From: JBBECE01 sp964574935
Lineage (GTDB): Bacteria > Pseudomonadota > Alphaproteobacteria > Rhizobiales > Devosiaceae
Assembly: GCA_964574935.1 (NCBI GenBank)
Contig: CAZNOZ010000001.1
Coordinates: forward strand, 1-64,000
DNA length: 64,000 bases
Direction of reading: 5' to 3'
Part shown: positions 25,049 through 34,069 of the stretch, one piece after another
Numbering within the stretch: position 1 is the stretch's first letter
Layout of the letters: each line of letters starts with the position of its first letter
Notes under the pieces: generated by a model
Databases searched by the model: none
What the model was told of the DNA's origin: nothing
What the model saw: only the letters and a program-made list of their open reading frames with translations
Program-made: the position numbers and the translations under genes

Positions 25049-25265
25049 TTTGGCGACCTCGAGGTTTCAGGCGGCGTGCCGAGCCGGAGCGGTTGTAGTC
25101 CCGAGCGGCCGGCTGCGGCAAGGGCAAGCACGCGCGGCACGGGCCTCTCGGGCGCCCCCGAACCGGCCGGACGTTCCGCAATCGATCCCCGCAACCGACT
25201 GGTCGGGCGGCGATCGGGCCACTATGTTCAGATCAGCGGCTTTGCGGCGGCGAGGAGGAACACGG

Positions 25266-25907
25266 ATGAGGATTGGCGTATTGGGCACCGGCATCGTCGG
25301 GCGGACGCTGGCGACCAAGCTGGCCGCACTTGGCCACGATGTCATGATGGGGGCGCGCAAGAAGGACAACGAGACGGCCCTCGGCTGGGCGGAGGAGACA
25401 GGCGGCAAGGCGGGTGACTTTGCGGACGCCGCCGCGCATGGCGAGTTGGTCATCAACTGCACAAAGGGCTCGGTTTCGGTCGAGGCGCTGCGCCAGGCCG
25501 GTGCCGGCAACCTGGCCGGCAAGGTGCTGATGGACGTCTCCAATCCGTTGGTGTTCACCGAAGGCGAGCTGTCCCTGTCGATCGTCAACACCGATTCCCT
25601 GGCGGAGAGCATTCAGCGGCGGTTCCACTCCGCGAAGGTCGTCAAGACCCTCAACGGCATGAACTGTGCGGTGATGGTCGAGCCCGGCCGCGCGCCGGGC
25701 ACGCATTCGGTGTTCTTGTGCGGCAATGACCGCGATGCCAAGGCCGATGTCCGGGCGCTTCTGGAATCGTTCGGCTGGCAGGACATCATCGATCTGGGGG
25801 ATCTGACCGCGGCGCGCGGAATGGAAATGATCCTGCCCCTGTGGCTCAAGCTCACCAATTCGTTGGGCACGTCGGACTTCAACTTCGCGGTGATGCGCGA
25901 AGACTAG
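25266..25907 (+). CDS. NADPH-dependent F420 reductase-like Rossmann-fold oxidoreductase
   Basis: A 213-residue NAD(P)-binding protein starting MRIGVLGTGIVGRTLATKLAALGHDV, the dinucleotide-binding fold shared with F420H2:NADP+ oxidoreductases, followed by MMGARKK, which would read the NADPH 2'-phosphate. The middle part (VVKTLNGMNCAVM) is typical of the bacterial relatives of this family, most of which do not use F420. A GAGGAGGAA ribosome site precedes it. Substrate unknown; it is divergent from the UxaA-type gene. Confidence 0.8.
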   Translation: MRIGVLGTGIVGRTLATKLAALGHDVMMGARKKDNETALGWAEETGGKAGDFADAAAHGELVINCTKGSVSVEALRQAGAGNLAGKVLMDVSNPLVFTEGELSLSIVNTDSLAESIQRRFHSAKVVKTLNGMNCAVMVEPGRAPGTHSVFLCGNDRDAKADVRALLESFGWQDIIDLGDLTAARGMEMILPLWLKLTNSLGTSDFNFAVMRED

Positions 25908-25971
25908 GCCCGGGCGGCCCCGCTCTCGTCGCCCTTGCATTGCACCCGGCGGCCGTGCGATCAGGCGCGCC

Positions 25972-26982
25972 ATGCAGGAGCCGACCGCCATTGCAAGCGC
26001 CCGCCGGTTTGCGGTGGCGCCGATGATGAACGTCACCGACCGTCACTGCCGGTATTTCTTCCGGCTGCTGACGCGGCGCGCCCTGTTGTTCACCGAGATG
26101 ATCGTCAGCACCGCACTGGTGCGCGGCCGGGCGACCCACCTGCTTGAGTTCGACGCGATCGAGCACCCTGTCGCCGCCCAGCTCGGCGGCGCCGAGCCGG
26201 ACGAACTGGCCGCCGCCGCTTCGCTGTGCGAGCGCTACGGATATGACGAGGTCAACCTCAATGTCGGCTGCCCCTCCGATCGGGTGCATTCAGGGCGCTT
26301 CGGGGCGTGCCTGATGGCCGAGCCGGAAGCCGTGGCGGCGTCGGTCGCCGCGATGAAGGCGGCGACGGCGCTGCCGGTGACGGTCAAGTGTCGCATCGGC
26401 ATCGATGATCAGGACACCGACCGCGATCTCGACGCGTTCGCCGACCGGCTCGTCGCCGCCGGCATCGACGCGCTCTATGTGCACGCCCGCAAGGCCTGGC
26501 TGCAGGGCCTGTCGCCGGCCGAAAACCGCCATGTGCCGCCGCTCGATCCTGAGCGCGTGTACCGGCTTCGGGAGCGCCTCGCGCCGCTGCCGGTGATCGT
26601 CAATGGCGGCGTCGAGACGCTGGCGGACGCCGAGACCCATCTCGGGCACGTCGATGGGGTGATGGTGGGGCGTGCCGCCTACCACCGCCCGGCGATGCTG
26701 GCCCGGGTCGACCGCGACATCTTCGGCGCGCTCACGCCGCCGCCCGCCATGCAGGAGGTGGCTTCGGGCGTGGTCGCTTACGCCGAAAGGCTGGTCAGCG
26801 CCGACCTCCCGCTGCGCCGCATCACCCGGCATCTTCTGGGCCTCGCCCATGGGCGGCCCGGGGCCAGGGAATTCCGGCGCCTCCTCAGCGTTGAGGCGGG
26901 CCGCGACGGCGCCGGGCCGGAGCTTGTCGAGCGCGCGTTTTCGCTGCTCGGTCCAGCCCGGCGGGAACGCGAGGCGGCCTGA
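25972..26982 (+). CDS. dusA: tRNA-dihydrouridine(20/20a) synthase DusA
   Basis: A 336-residue FMN enzyme that reduces U20/U20a in the tRNA D-loop with NADPH. The start FAVAPMMNVTDRHCRYFFR is the DusA signature, the catalytic Cys is in NLNVGCPSDRV and the conserved Lys in VTVKCRIGID; IVNGGV and the C-terminal helical tRNA-binding domain (about 245-330) are present. Convergent with the protease gene at 27026. Confidence 0.95.
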   Translation: MQEPTAIASARRFAVAPMMNVTDRHCRYFFRLLTRRALLFTEMIVSTALVRGRATHLLEFDAIEHPVAAQLGGAEPDELAAAASLCERYGYDEVNLNVGCPSDRVHSGRFGACLMAEPEAVAASVAAMKAATALPVTVKCRIGIDDQDTDRDLDAFADRLVAAGIDALYVHARKAWLQGLSPAENRHVPPLDPERVYRLRERLAPLPVIVNGGVETLADAETHLGHVDGVMVGRAAYHRPAMLARVDRDIFGALTPPPAMQEVASGVVAYAERLVSADLPLRRITRHLLGLAHGRPGAREFRRLLSVEAGRDGAGPELVERAFSLLGPARREREAA

Positions 26983-27025
26983 AGGCGCCCCCGGCGGGAC
27001 GCGCACCGGCCCGCAAAGCGGCGTC

Positions 27026-27709
27026 TCAGCCGTTGAGCTCCAGCCGGTCCCGCGCCACCCCATACGATTGCAGCGTTTCCAGGAAAGTCATTCCGAGAAG
27101 CGATTCGTCGAGCGAACCGGGTTCGGCGACGAACCCCTGAATGCGCCGCCTGACGATGCCGCCCACGGCAATCTCGTCGAGCACCACCAGGGCCGCTTTG
27201 CTGGTGCCGTTGGCGGTCTGCACCGGCACCGTGAAGCGCAGCGACTTGACGTCGATTCCGGCCTCGCTCGCGTCCTCGGCGCTCAACACGACCGCGCTCG
27301 CGCCGGTGTCGAAGATGAACCTCACTTCGGCGCCGTTGATCTCGCCCGCGAGATGGAAAGACCCATCGCGGGAGCGGCGAACCCCGACCGTCGTGCCGTC
27401 CACGGACTGCGCAAGGCCGGGCGTCAGCTCGCCCAGCATCCGCGCCCCGATCTGCTGGAACTCGAAGCGATACGAATAGGCGAGGATCGCCACCGCGAAA
27501 ACCGCCACCCACATGGCGATCCCCGTCAGCATCTGTCTGAACGGGACGCGCCGGCCGAACACGCCGCCGGCGACCACCACCAGCACCATCAGCAGAAACA
27601 CGAGCTGGCCGAACTGCGTCTGATCGAGCCCGACCAGGGTGCCGGCATCGCTCGCGATCAGCAGCGCCAGCAACCCGGCGATGATGATCGCCAGCCCGAT
27701 GAAAACCAT
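27026..27709 (-). CDS. Membrane-anchored retropepsin-like aspartic protease (TIGR02281 type)
   Basis: A 227-residue protein with three N-terminal membrane segments (about 3-20, 34-50, 60-80) and a clan AA aspartic protease domain containing the single catalytic motif FIFDTGAS and a LLGMTFL strand near the C-terminus. Such proteins should dimerise to form the active site, with the domain in the periplasm. In many Rhizobiales this gene neighbours cobS/cobT, as here (13 bases from cobS). Its substrate is unknown. Confidence 0.87.
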   Translation of the reverse strand: MVFIGLAIIIAGLLALLIASDAGTLVGLDQTQFGQLVFLLMVLVVVAGGVFGRRVPFRQMLTGIAMWVAVFAVAILAYSYRFEFQQIGARMLGELTPGLAQSVDGTTVGVRRSRDGSFHLAGEINGAEVRFIFDTGASAVVLSAEDASEAGIDVKSLRFTVPVQTANGTSKAALVVLDEIAVGGIVRRRIQGFVAEPGSLDESLLGMTFLETLQSYGVARDRLELNG

Positions 27710-27722
27710 GGGCGGCCCCTTC

Positions 27723-28523
27723 CTAGCTCACCCAGAGCATAAAGAGGCCCAGCGCGGCGATTTCAAGAATGAGCTGTCCCGCCCCGATCAGATCGCCGGT
27801 GTAGCCGCCCACCAGAACGTGGCAGACGGCCCGCCAGCCCAGAATCGCGGCGCCCATGATCGCCAGGCCCAGGAGCGCGCCGACCAGGCCGGCAAGCGGC
27901 GCGACGGCGCCGCCGCCGAGGATCGCCGCGATCGCCGCCCCGGTGGCGAACCGGGTCAGTGTGACGCCGCCGGCGCTCGCTGCCGCGCCGTCGGGCCGCG
28001 CCGCGCTCATCGTCGCCGGCAGCCACAGCGCCAACGACCGGGCGGCGATGCCGATTCCCAGCCAGGCCAATGCGCCGCTGACGGGATGGGTGAAAGCCAA
28101 ACTCGCCAGCGCCGAAACCCGCATGATGAAGCTCAGCACCAGGGCCGAGACGCCATAGGTGCCGTGACGGGGATCTTTCAGAATGTCCAGGCGCCGCTGC
28201 CGGTCGGCCCCCCCGAACAACCCGTCCATGGCGTCGGCCAGCCCGTCCTCGGCCATCGCCCCGGTCGCGATGACCCATGCCGCGACCGCCACCGCCGCCG
28301 CGAACAAGGCCGGCACGCCCAGGAGCACCAGGGTTGCCAGCATCAGGGCCGGGAGGATGCCGATCGCGATACCGGCAACCGGGACCCAGGGGGCGATGCG
28401 GTCGAGGTCCGGCCGGTCCATGCCACCGATGGGCAGTCGCGAAAAGAACCGAAGCGCCATTCTCACCGACTCGATCGGATCGGCGGGCGGCGCCGGACGG
28501 TGCTCGGAATGGTCCTCGTTCAC
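27723..28523 (-). CDS. cobS: Adenosylcobinamide-GDP ribazoletransferase
   Basis: A 266-residue membrane enzyme (about six to seven hydrophobic segments) that joins adenosylcobinamide-GDP and alpha-ribazole to form cobalamin. Visible motifs are LRFFSRLPI, EDGLADAMDGLFGG (metal-binding acidic motif), DPRHGTYG and GGYTGD. The start is a GTG at 28523; an ATG at 28460 is an alternative. It is divergent from cobT, with no other cobalamin genes in the window. Confidence 0.93.
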   Translation of the reverse strand: MNEDHSEHRPAPPADPIESVRMALRFFSRLPIGGMDRPDLDRIAPWVPVAGIAIGILPALMLATLVLLGVPALFAAAVAVAAWVIATGAMAEDGLADAMDGLFGGADRQRRLDILKDPRHGTYGVSALVLSFIMRVSALASLAFTHPVSGALAWLGIGIAARSLALWLPATMSAARPDGAAASAGGVTLTRFATGAAIAAILGGGAVAPLAGLVGALLGLAIMGAAILGWRAVCHVLVGGYTGDLIGAGQLILEIAALGLFMLWVS

Positions 28524-28606
28524 GTGCGTTTCACCGGCGGTTTGCGATTCGACAGGGCTTGGGGCTAGAAGTGCCGGTCTTTTATCGCCGCGCCGCGGTT
28601 CGTGTC

Positions 28607-29635
28607 ATGCCCCATTCCCCGGCTCCGGACGCTTTCGCCGATTTCGAGCGCCTGCTCGCCGACCTGCCGACCGGCAGTGCCGAAGCGGAAAGCGCGGTCA
28701 GATCGCGCGATCTGACCCTCACCAAACCGGCCGGCTCGCTCGGTCGGCTCGAGGAGTTGGTGCGGTTCGTCGCCCGCTGGCAGGAAAACCCCGAGCCCGA
28801 ACTCGTCAATCCCATGGTGGCGATCTTCGCGGGCAATCACGGCGTCACCCGACAGGGGGTCTCCGCCTATCCGCCGGAGGTGACCGCGCAAATGGTCGCC
28901 AACTTCACCGCCGGCGGGGCCGCGATCGCGCAAATCTGCAAGCTCCATGAGTTCAATCTGAGAGTGTTCGAACTGGCGCTCGACTTGCCGACCGGCGACA
29001 TCACCGAAGAGCCGGCGATGGACGAGCGCACCTGCGCCGCGACCATCGCCTACGGCATGGAGGCGATCGCCGGCAGGCCGGATCTTCTGGCGGTCGGCGA
29101 GATGGGCATCGGCAACACCACCGTCGCTGCCGCGGTGTGTGCGGCGCTGTTCGGCGGGACGGGTGCCGACTGGGTCGGGCGCGGCACCGGCGTCGACGAT
29201 GCGGGGCTGACCCGCAAGGCCGACGCCGTCGATCGCGCGCTGACAAGGCACCGAGACGGGCTCGCCTCGCCCTTCGAAGCCCTTGCCGCGGTGGGCGGCC
29301 GCGAGCTGGCGGCCATGGCCGGCGCCATCATCGCGGCCCGGCACAACAAGGTGCCGGTGATCGTCGACGGGTTTGTGGCCACCGCCGCTTCCGCGGTCCT
29401 TTATGCGCTCAATCCCGCCGCCCTCGACCATTGCCTGTTCGGGCATGTCTCGGCCGAGAACGCCCACGCCAAGGCGCTCGCCGCCATGGGAAAGACGCCG
29501 CTCATGGACCTCGGCATGCGGCTGGGGGAGGGGACCGGTGCGGCGTTGGCGATGGTGATGGTCAAGACGGCGCTGCACCTGCACGCCAACATGGCGACCT
29601 TCGAAGCCGCGGCGGTGGCGACCCGCGCCGGGTGA
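28607..29635 (+). CDS. cobT: Nicotinate-nucleotide-dimethylbenzimidazole phosphoribosyltransferase
   Basis: A 342-residue enzyme that makes alpha-ribazole phosphate from dimethylbenzimidazole and nicotinate mononucleotide, the substrate supply for CobS. Landmarks are TKPAGSLGRLE, FAGNHGV, EMGIGNTT, VDGFVATAA and the catalytic Glu in MRLGEGTGAA. The 83 bases between cobS and cobT are too short for a cobalamin riboswitch. It converges with the DUF6544 gene (4-base gap). Confidence 0.95.
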   Translation: MPHSPAPDAFADFERLLADLPTGSAEAESAVRSRDLTLTKPAGSLGRLEELVRFVARWQENPEPELVNPMVAIFAGNHGVTRQGVSAYPPEVTAQMVANFTAGGAAIAQICKLHEFNLRVFELALDLPTGDITEEPAMDERTCAATIAYGMEAIAGRPDLLAVGEMGIGNTTVAAAVCAALFGGTGADWVGRGTGVDDAGLTRKADAVDRALTRHRDGLASPFEALAAVGGRELAAMAGAIIAARHNKVPVIVDGFVATAASAVLYALNPAALDHCLFGHVSAENAHAKALAAMGKTPLMDLGMRLGEGTGAALAMVMVKTALHLHANMATFEAAAVATRAG

Positions 29636-29639
29636 ACGC

Positions 29640-30464
29640 TCACTGGTAGGCGATGTCGACGATCCGCAGTTCGATATAAGCGAAATCCCCGCTGTCGAGC
29701 TTCCACACGCCCTGGCCGGCGACGGGAACCGCGACGCCGTCGAATTCCCCATGGGCGGAGATGGGGGTTTCCCAGGTCTCGATGTTGCCGGTCTCGGTGT
29801 TGTAGCGCCCGCCCCGGAAATTGATCAGCCGGCCCTCGTCGTCGAAGAACACCGTTCCGGTCGCGCTGTGGCCGCGGTCGGAGATGGTCACCTCGGCGGA
29901 TCGTGCGTCGACCGCCCGCCAGGTGACGTTGTCGCCGACATAGGCCTGCGGGAACCACATGATCTCGTTGAGGTAGCGCATCAGCCCCGCTTCGATGAGC
30001 GCGTCGCCGGACTCGCTGGCCACGGGAAACGCACCAAGCATCCTCATCTCGATGCTGCTGGCACCCTTGAGATAGGCATCGCGGCCCATGACGATCGGCA
30101 TCGACCGCGAGGCAAACCACGCCCGCCACAAAAAGGCCGGCGGGTTGGTCGAATAAACCTGCTCGGCCTCGAAGGACATCCAGTCCGCGTCCGGCGCACC
30201 CCGCAGCCGTCCGACCTGCTTGAGGCGCACGATCGACGGCACCGGCCGCCCGACGACGCCGCTGGCCCTGAGATAGCGGCTGACGGGCGCCGGAAGGCGC
30301 GCCAGATCGGCCTGGGTGATCGTATCCGGGCTCGCCCCGGCGGCCGCGACGAGGGCGGCCACTTCGGCATCGATTGAGTGCCTGAACGACCAGTAAGACC
30401 AGCCGATGAACCCGCCGGCGGCGACGAGCACGACAACAAGCGACAAAACGATGAGCCGTAGCAT
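29640..30464 (-). CDS. DUF6544-family protein, membrane-anchored, unknown function
   Basis: A 274-residue protein with an N-terminal hydrophobic anchor (residues 3-27) and then a soluble domain with LPAPVSRYLRASGVVG, FEAEQVYSTNPPAFLWRA and FPQAYVGDNVTW, features I associate with the DUF6544 family. The predicted location is the outer face of the inner membrane. No catalytic residues can be named. It lies alone between cobT and the histidine kinase gene. Confidence 0.7.
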   Translation of the reverse strand: MLRLIVLSLVVVLVAAGGFIGWSYWSFRHSIDAEVAALVAAAGASPDTITQADLARLPAPVSRYLRASGVVGRPVPSIVRLKQVGRLRGAPDADWMSFEAEQVYSTNPPAFLWRAWFASRSMPIVMGRDAYLKGASSIEMRMLGAFPVASESGDALIEAGLMRYLNEIMWFPQAYVGDNVTWRAVDARSAEVTISDRGHSATGTVFFDDEGRLINFRGGRYNTETGNIETWETPISAHGEFDGVAVPVAGQGVWKLDSGDFAYIELRIVDIAYQ

Positions 30465-30568
30465 GGGCGCCCCGAAGACCGCGTTCGGGCCAACAGCTTA
30501 CTCAACGCCAGGCGGCCGTCAAACGCGTGGCGGTCGACCGGACGGGCGGTTCGGGCGGCGCTGCTCGC

Positions 30569-32104
30569 CTAGCTTGCGCTCGGAAAGATGTCCGGTCCGT
30601 TGGCAGGCTTGTCGTAGGCGACCGGGCGCAGCGCGTCCATCACCCGCGCCCGCGGGAAGGTCGCGATCGCCTCGGTGCCGAAGCGGGGCTTGGAAAACAG
30701 GTCGAAGCGGCCCTGGTGCAGTTCCATGATTTTCTGAACGATCGGCAGTCCGAGCCCGGCGCCCTGCTCGGCGGTCTTCTGCGCCAGCGAGCCCTGCCCG
30801 AACGACGACAGAACCGTCTCGATTTCCTCTTCCGGAATCCCCGGTCCGTTGTCCCGCACGGAAATCAACTGCCCCCCGTCCGCGCTGCGCTGGATCGAGA
30901 ACAGGACCTTGCCCGATTGCGGCGTGAACTTGATGGCGTTCGTCAGAAGGTTCAGCGCCACCTGGCGGATGGCCCGCTCGTCGCCCCAGATGCGCGGCAG
31001 CGAGCGATCGAGGTCGGTGATCAGCTCCACCGACTTGGACTTGGCGCGAATTTCCAGCATCCGGCGGCAGTCCTCGGCGATGTCGACCAGGCTCACCGCC
31101 TCTTCGTTGAGCTCGTACCGGCCGGCCTCGATGCGCGAGAGGTCGAGAAGCTCGTTGATGAGATTGAGAAGGTGCTCGCCGGAGGCGTGAATGTCGTTGG
31201 CGTAGTCGCGGTATTGCGGCGTTGTGTGCGCGCCGAGCAACTCCGAACGCATCACTTCGGAAAACCCGATGATCGCGTTCAGCGGCGTGCGCAGTTCATG
31301 GCTCATGGTGGCCAGGAACCGCGACTTGGCGATGTTCGCCTGCTCGGCGTGCCGCCGCGCTGCGTCGGAGATGGCCTTCGCTTCGCCGAGCTCGTAGATC
31401 AACGCGTCCTTTTCCGCCTGGTGCTCGAGCCCCTTGATTTCCGATCGTTGCAGGGTTCGGGCCAGAAAGTAGAAGAAGAGCTCCGCCCCGATCGCCAGCG
31501 AGGCCAGCGACCAGTTCAGCGAGCCGCCGGTGGACAACAGCTTGATCGCGACCGTGAAGGTCGGAAGCATCGTGCTCATCAGCGTCGCGATCGGCAGGGC
31601 GCGGGTCGAGATGGCGTTGACCGCAATCCCGACCAGCAGCATGGCCGACAGGATGACGAGAACCTCCGGATCGCCGGTGGTCAGCGTCAGCAGCACCATT
31701 CCCGACCACGCCACGCCATTGGCCGCCTCGGCGACGACGAAAGTGCTCGTCCAGCGTTGAGCGTCGAACTTGGCGGGATCCGCGGTGCGGAATTGCCGGC
31801 ACACCATGATCACGCCCAGATGCGCCAGAACGGCGATGACCGCCCACATGACCGCCGCCACCAGTGGCACCCACAGGCTGACCACCAGCGACAGGATGAC
31901 AAGCAGGACCGGCGCCGCCATCGATGCGGACATCCGGGCATTCACGTATTCGCTCAACAGCGCGAAGTCGTATGACGCGCGGGTGCCGGTGCTGGAAGTG
32001 AGCCGCTGCCGGGCGTCGAGGACGGTTCGCTGCGTGTTGCGCGCGCGATCGTGCGGGTGCCACGCGCCGATCCAGTCTGGCGTTTGATGGGAACCAGGCG
32101 GCAT
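30569..32104 (-). CDS. Sensor histidine kinase, orphan
   Basis: A 511-residue membrane kinase. Residues 60-215 hold about six hydrophobic segments with no large periplasmic domain, then a coiled linker (about 220-265), the HisKA domain with the phosphoacceptor His in MSHELRTPLNAIIGFSE, and the ATPase domain with N box QVALNLLTNAIKFT and G boxes DNGPGIP and GAGLGLPIVQ. The architecture resembles DivJ/PdhS-type kinases that act in alphaproteobacterial cell-cycle control, but this is only general similarity. No response regulator gene is adjacent. Confidence 0.87.
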   Translation of the reverse strand: MPPGSHQTPDWIGAWHPHDRARNTQRTVLDARQRLTSSTGTRASYDFALLSEYVNARMSASMAAPVLLVILSLVVSLWVPLVAAVMWAVIAVLAHLGVIMVCRQFRTADPAKFDAQRWTSTFVVAEAANGVAWSGMVLLTLTTGDPEVLVILSAMLLVGIAVNAISTRALPIATLMSTMLPTFTVAIKLLSTGGSLNWSLASLAIGAELFFYFLARTLQRSEIKGLEHQAEKDALIYELGEAKAISDAARRHAEQANIAKSRFLATMSHELRTPLNAIIGFSEVMRSELLGAHTTPQYRDYANDIHASGEHLLNLINELLDLSRIEAGRYELNEEAVSLVDIAEDCRRMLEIRAKSKSVELITDLDRSLPRIWGDERAIRQVALNLLTNAIKFTPQSGKVLFSIQRSADGGQLISVRDNGPGIPEEEIETVLSSFGQGSLAQKTAEQGAGLGLPIVQKIMELHQGRFDLFSKPRFGTEAIATFPRARVMDALRPVAYDKPANGPDIFPSAS

Positions 32105-32431
32105 CCAGGTACTCGATACTGATCGTCGACGCCGTGCAGCAGCACGCGATAGGCCCCGGAATCTAGCAAGCGGACGGTTAATTACTCGTTAGGAAATGCG
32201 CGAGGTGACCGCCCGCCAGGGCCTCCCGCCACCCCCGATCGACGCCCTGTCGCCGCAGCGGCGCCCGCCCCCGGAATCCGAAATCGCGCCGCGCCGCATG
32301 CGCATCCCTGAGTGGTGGTTGCGGTTTCCGGACGCATGAAAAAGCCCTTGATTGCCGCCACCGTTCGGATATTTTTCCAAAAGCGGGTAGATATCCCGAC
32401 GATTTTAAAATTCATTTGCGCGGAGGCCACG
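32105..32431. other. Intergenic control region between the histidine kinase and Lrp genes
   Basis: 327 bases without a credible gene. The part next to the kinase is ordinary GC-rich sequence. The part next to the Lrp gene is notably AT-rich (32365-32415) and carries a possible promoter and a 10-bp palindrome ATTTTAAAAT (32402-32411), which could be an autoregulatory Lrp/AsnC site. Confidence 0.5.
32348..32375 (+). promoter_or_regulatory. Possible promoter of the Lrp/AsnC-family gene
   Basis: TTGATT (32348-32353), 16-base spacer, TATTTT (32370-32375), each four or five matches to consensus, in the only AT-rich stretch of the intergenic region. Confidence 0.4.
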
Positions 32432-32911
32432 ATGGCTCTGGACAAGATAGACCGCAAGATCCTGGCCATCCTGCAGCGGGACGCCACCATGCCGGTCGCC
32501 GAGATCGGCCGCAAAGTGGGACTGTCGACCACCCCATGCTGGCGCCGCATCCAGAAAATGGAGGAGGAGGGCATCATCAGGCGCCGGGTCGCGGTGCTCG
32601 AGCCCACCAAGGTCAACGCCGGGGTCACCGTGTTCGTCGCCGTGCGAACCTCCGAGCACAACGAGGCCTGGCTGAAGAAGTTCGCCGCCTCGGTGAAGGA
32701 GTTTCCCGAGGTGGTCGAGTTCTACCGCATGAGCGGAGAGGTGGACTATCTGCTGCGCGTCGTGGTGCCTTCGATCGCAGAGTATGACAAGTTCTATCAG
32801 GCGCTTATCGCGAAAATCTCACTTTCAGATGTGAGTTCGTCCTTCGCCATGGAACAGATCAAATACACCACCGCCCTGCCGCTCGACTATCTCGACGTCG
32901 GCGAGGACTGA
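32432..32911 (+). CDS. Lrp/AsnC-family transcriptional regulator
   Basis: A 159-residue regulator with an N-terminal AsnC helix-turn-helix (LDKIDRKILAILQRDATMPVAEIGRKVGLS...CWRRIQKMEEEGII) and a C-terminal RAM/ACT-like domain (about 70-150) that binds effectors such as amino acids and drives oligomerisation. CGGAGG before the ATG at 32432 supports the start. No obvious target gene is adjacent; autoregulation is likely given the AT-rich upstream palindrome. Confidence 0.92.
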   Translation: MALDKIDRKILAILQRDATMPVAEIGRKVGLSTTPCWRRIQKMEEEGIIRRRVAVLEPTKVNAGVTVFVAVRTSEHNEAWLKKFAASVKEFPEVVEFYRMSGEVDYLLRVVVPSIAEYDKFYQALIAKISLSDVSSSFAMEQIKYTTALPLDYLDVGED

Positions 32912-32939
32912 TTAGGGCCTTTGTGAGTAAAGGCCCTAA
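32912..32939. terminator. Hairpin between the convergent Lrp and moaA genes
   Basis: Perfect 11-bp arms (TTAGGGCCTTT, 32912-32922; AAAGGCCCTAA, 32929-32939) with a GTGAGT loop, starting right after the lrp stop and containing the moaA stop. No T-run follows outside the stem, so it may be a weak bidirectional terminator or an mRNA 3'-end stabiliser. Confidence 0.6.
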
Positions 32940-33946
32940 CCGCCGGTCACCGACATGTGCCGCGCCACCGCCGGCGCGGCCCGCGCCCGGTCGATGATGA
33001 AATCGTGGCCCTTCGGCTTGATGGCCATCGCCTCGTCGAGTGCCGCGTCGAGCGCCACCGGGCCGTCGGCCCGCAGGACATCCCGCAGATTGAGCCGGTC
33101 GTTCTGCCCCAGGCACAGATAGAGCTCCCCGGTGCAGGTCAGCCGCACCCGATTGCAGGATTCGCAGAAATTGTGGGTGAGGGGGGTGATGAACCCCAGC
33201 CGCCCACCTGTCTGACGCACCCGAACATAGCGGGCCGGGCCGCCGGTTCGGAACTCGATGGCGTCGAGCGTGAATCGGCGGGCGAGGGCCGCCTCGACCT
33301 CGGCGAGCGGCAGATACTGATCGGACCGCTCGACGTCCACCGCGCCCATGGGCATGGTCTCGATCAGGGTGAGATCCATGCCCCGGGAGTGCGTCCACTC
33401 GATCATGGGCACGATCTCGCGGTCGTTGAGCCCCTTGAGCGCCACCATGTTGATCTTGACCCGAAGGCCGGCCGAGCGGGCCGCCGCGATACCGGCCAGG
33501 ACCTGCTCAAGGTGCCCCCGGCGGGTGATTTCGGCGAACCGGGCCGCATCGAGCGTGTCGAGCGAGACATTGACGCGTTTGATGCCCGCCGCCGCCAGGG
33601 CGTCCGCGTGGCGGTCGAGCTGGCTGCCGTTGGTGGTCAGCGTCAATTCGCGCAGGGCGCCCGAGCTCAGGTGGCGCGACAGCCTCGTCACCAGCGACAG
33701 GACGCCCTTTCGCACCAGTGGTTCGCCGCCGGTCAGCCGGATCTTGGAAACCCCGCGGGCGACAAAGGCGCTGGCGACGACGTCGAGCTCTTCGAGGCTC
33801 AGCAATTCCCGCTTCGGCAGGAACGTCATCGATTCGGCCATGCAGTACTGGCAGCGGAAATCGCACCGGTCGGTCACCGACACCCTGAGATAGGTGATCG
33901 TGCGGCCGAATCGGTCGACGAGTGGTCTGGGATCGCTGCCTGCCAT
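32936..33946 (-). CDS. moaA: GTP 3',8-cyclase (molybdenum cofactor biosynthesis protein A)
   Basis: A 336-residue radical-SAM enzyme for the first step of molybdopterin synthesis, converting GTP to 3',8-cyclo-7,8-dihydro-GTP. The SAM cluster motif is CDFRCQYC, the second 4Fe-4S cluster uses CESC...C (ESCNRVRLTC), and the chain ends with Gly-Gly as required for activity. The start at 33946 (MAGSDPRPLVDRFGR) fits the family. moaC or other moa genes are not in the window. Confidence 0.96.
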   Translation of the reverse strand: MAGSDPRPLVDRFGRTITYLRVSVTDRCDFRCQYCMAESMTFLPKRELLSLEELDVVASAFVARGVSKIRLTGGEPLVRKGVLSLVTRLSRHLSSGALRELTLTTNGSQLDRHADALAAAGIKRVNVSLDTLDAARFAEITRRGHLEQVLAGIAAARSAGLRVKINMVALKGLNDREIVPMIEWTHSRGMDLTLIETMPMGAVDVERSDQYLPLAEVEAALARRFTLDAIEFRTGGPARYVRVRQTGGRLGFITPLTHNFCESCNRVRLTCTGELYLCLGQNDRLNLRDVLRADGPVALDAALDEAMAIKPKGHDFIIDRARAAPAVARHMSVTGG

Positions 33947-34011
33947 TGGGTGCCCCGATGCAATCCGCCGCACACTAGGGGTCGCGCAGTTCAACCGCAA
34001 ATCACGCCAAC

Positions 34012-34039
34012 GCGCTCGGCCGATGGTTCGGCCGAGCGC
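34012..34039 (-). terminator. GC-rich hairpin downstream of the L,D-transpeptidase gene
   Basis: A perfect 11-bp stem (34012-34022 with 34029-34039, loop ATGGTT) lies 30 bases past the transpeptidase stop. No T-run follows on either strand, so termination would be inefficient or factor-dependent. Confidence 0.45.
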
Positions 34040-34069
34040 CAGGATGACGTGTTCGATTGCGCGCCGGAG

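Noticed and set aside
28524..28606. Cobalamin riboswitch between cobS and cobT
   Set aside because: The divergent gap is only 83 bases, too short for a cobalamin riboswitch on either strand, and no B12-box-like sequence was found.
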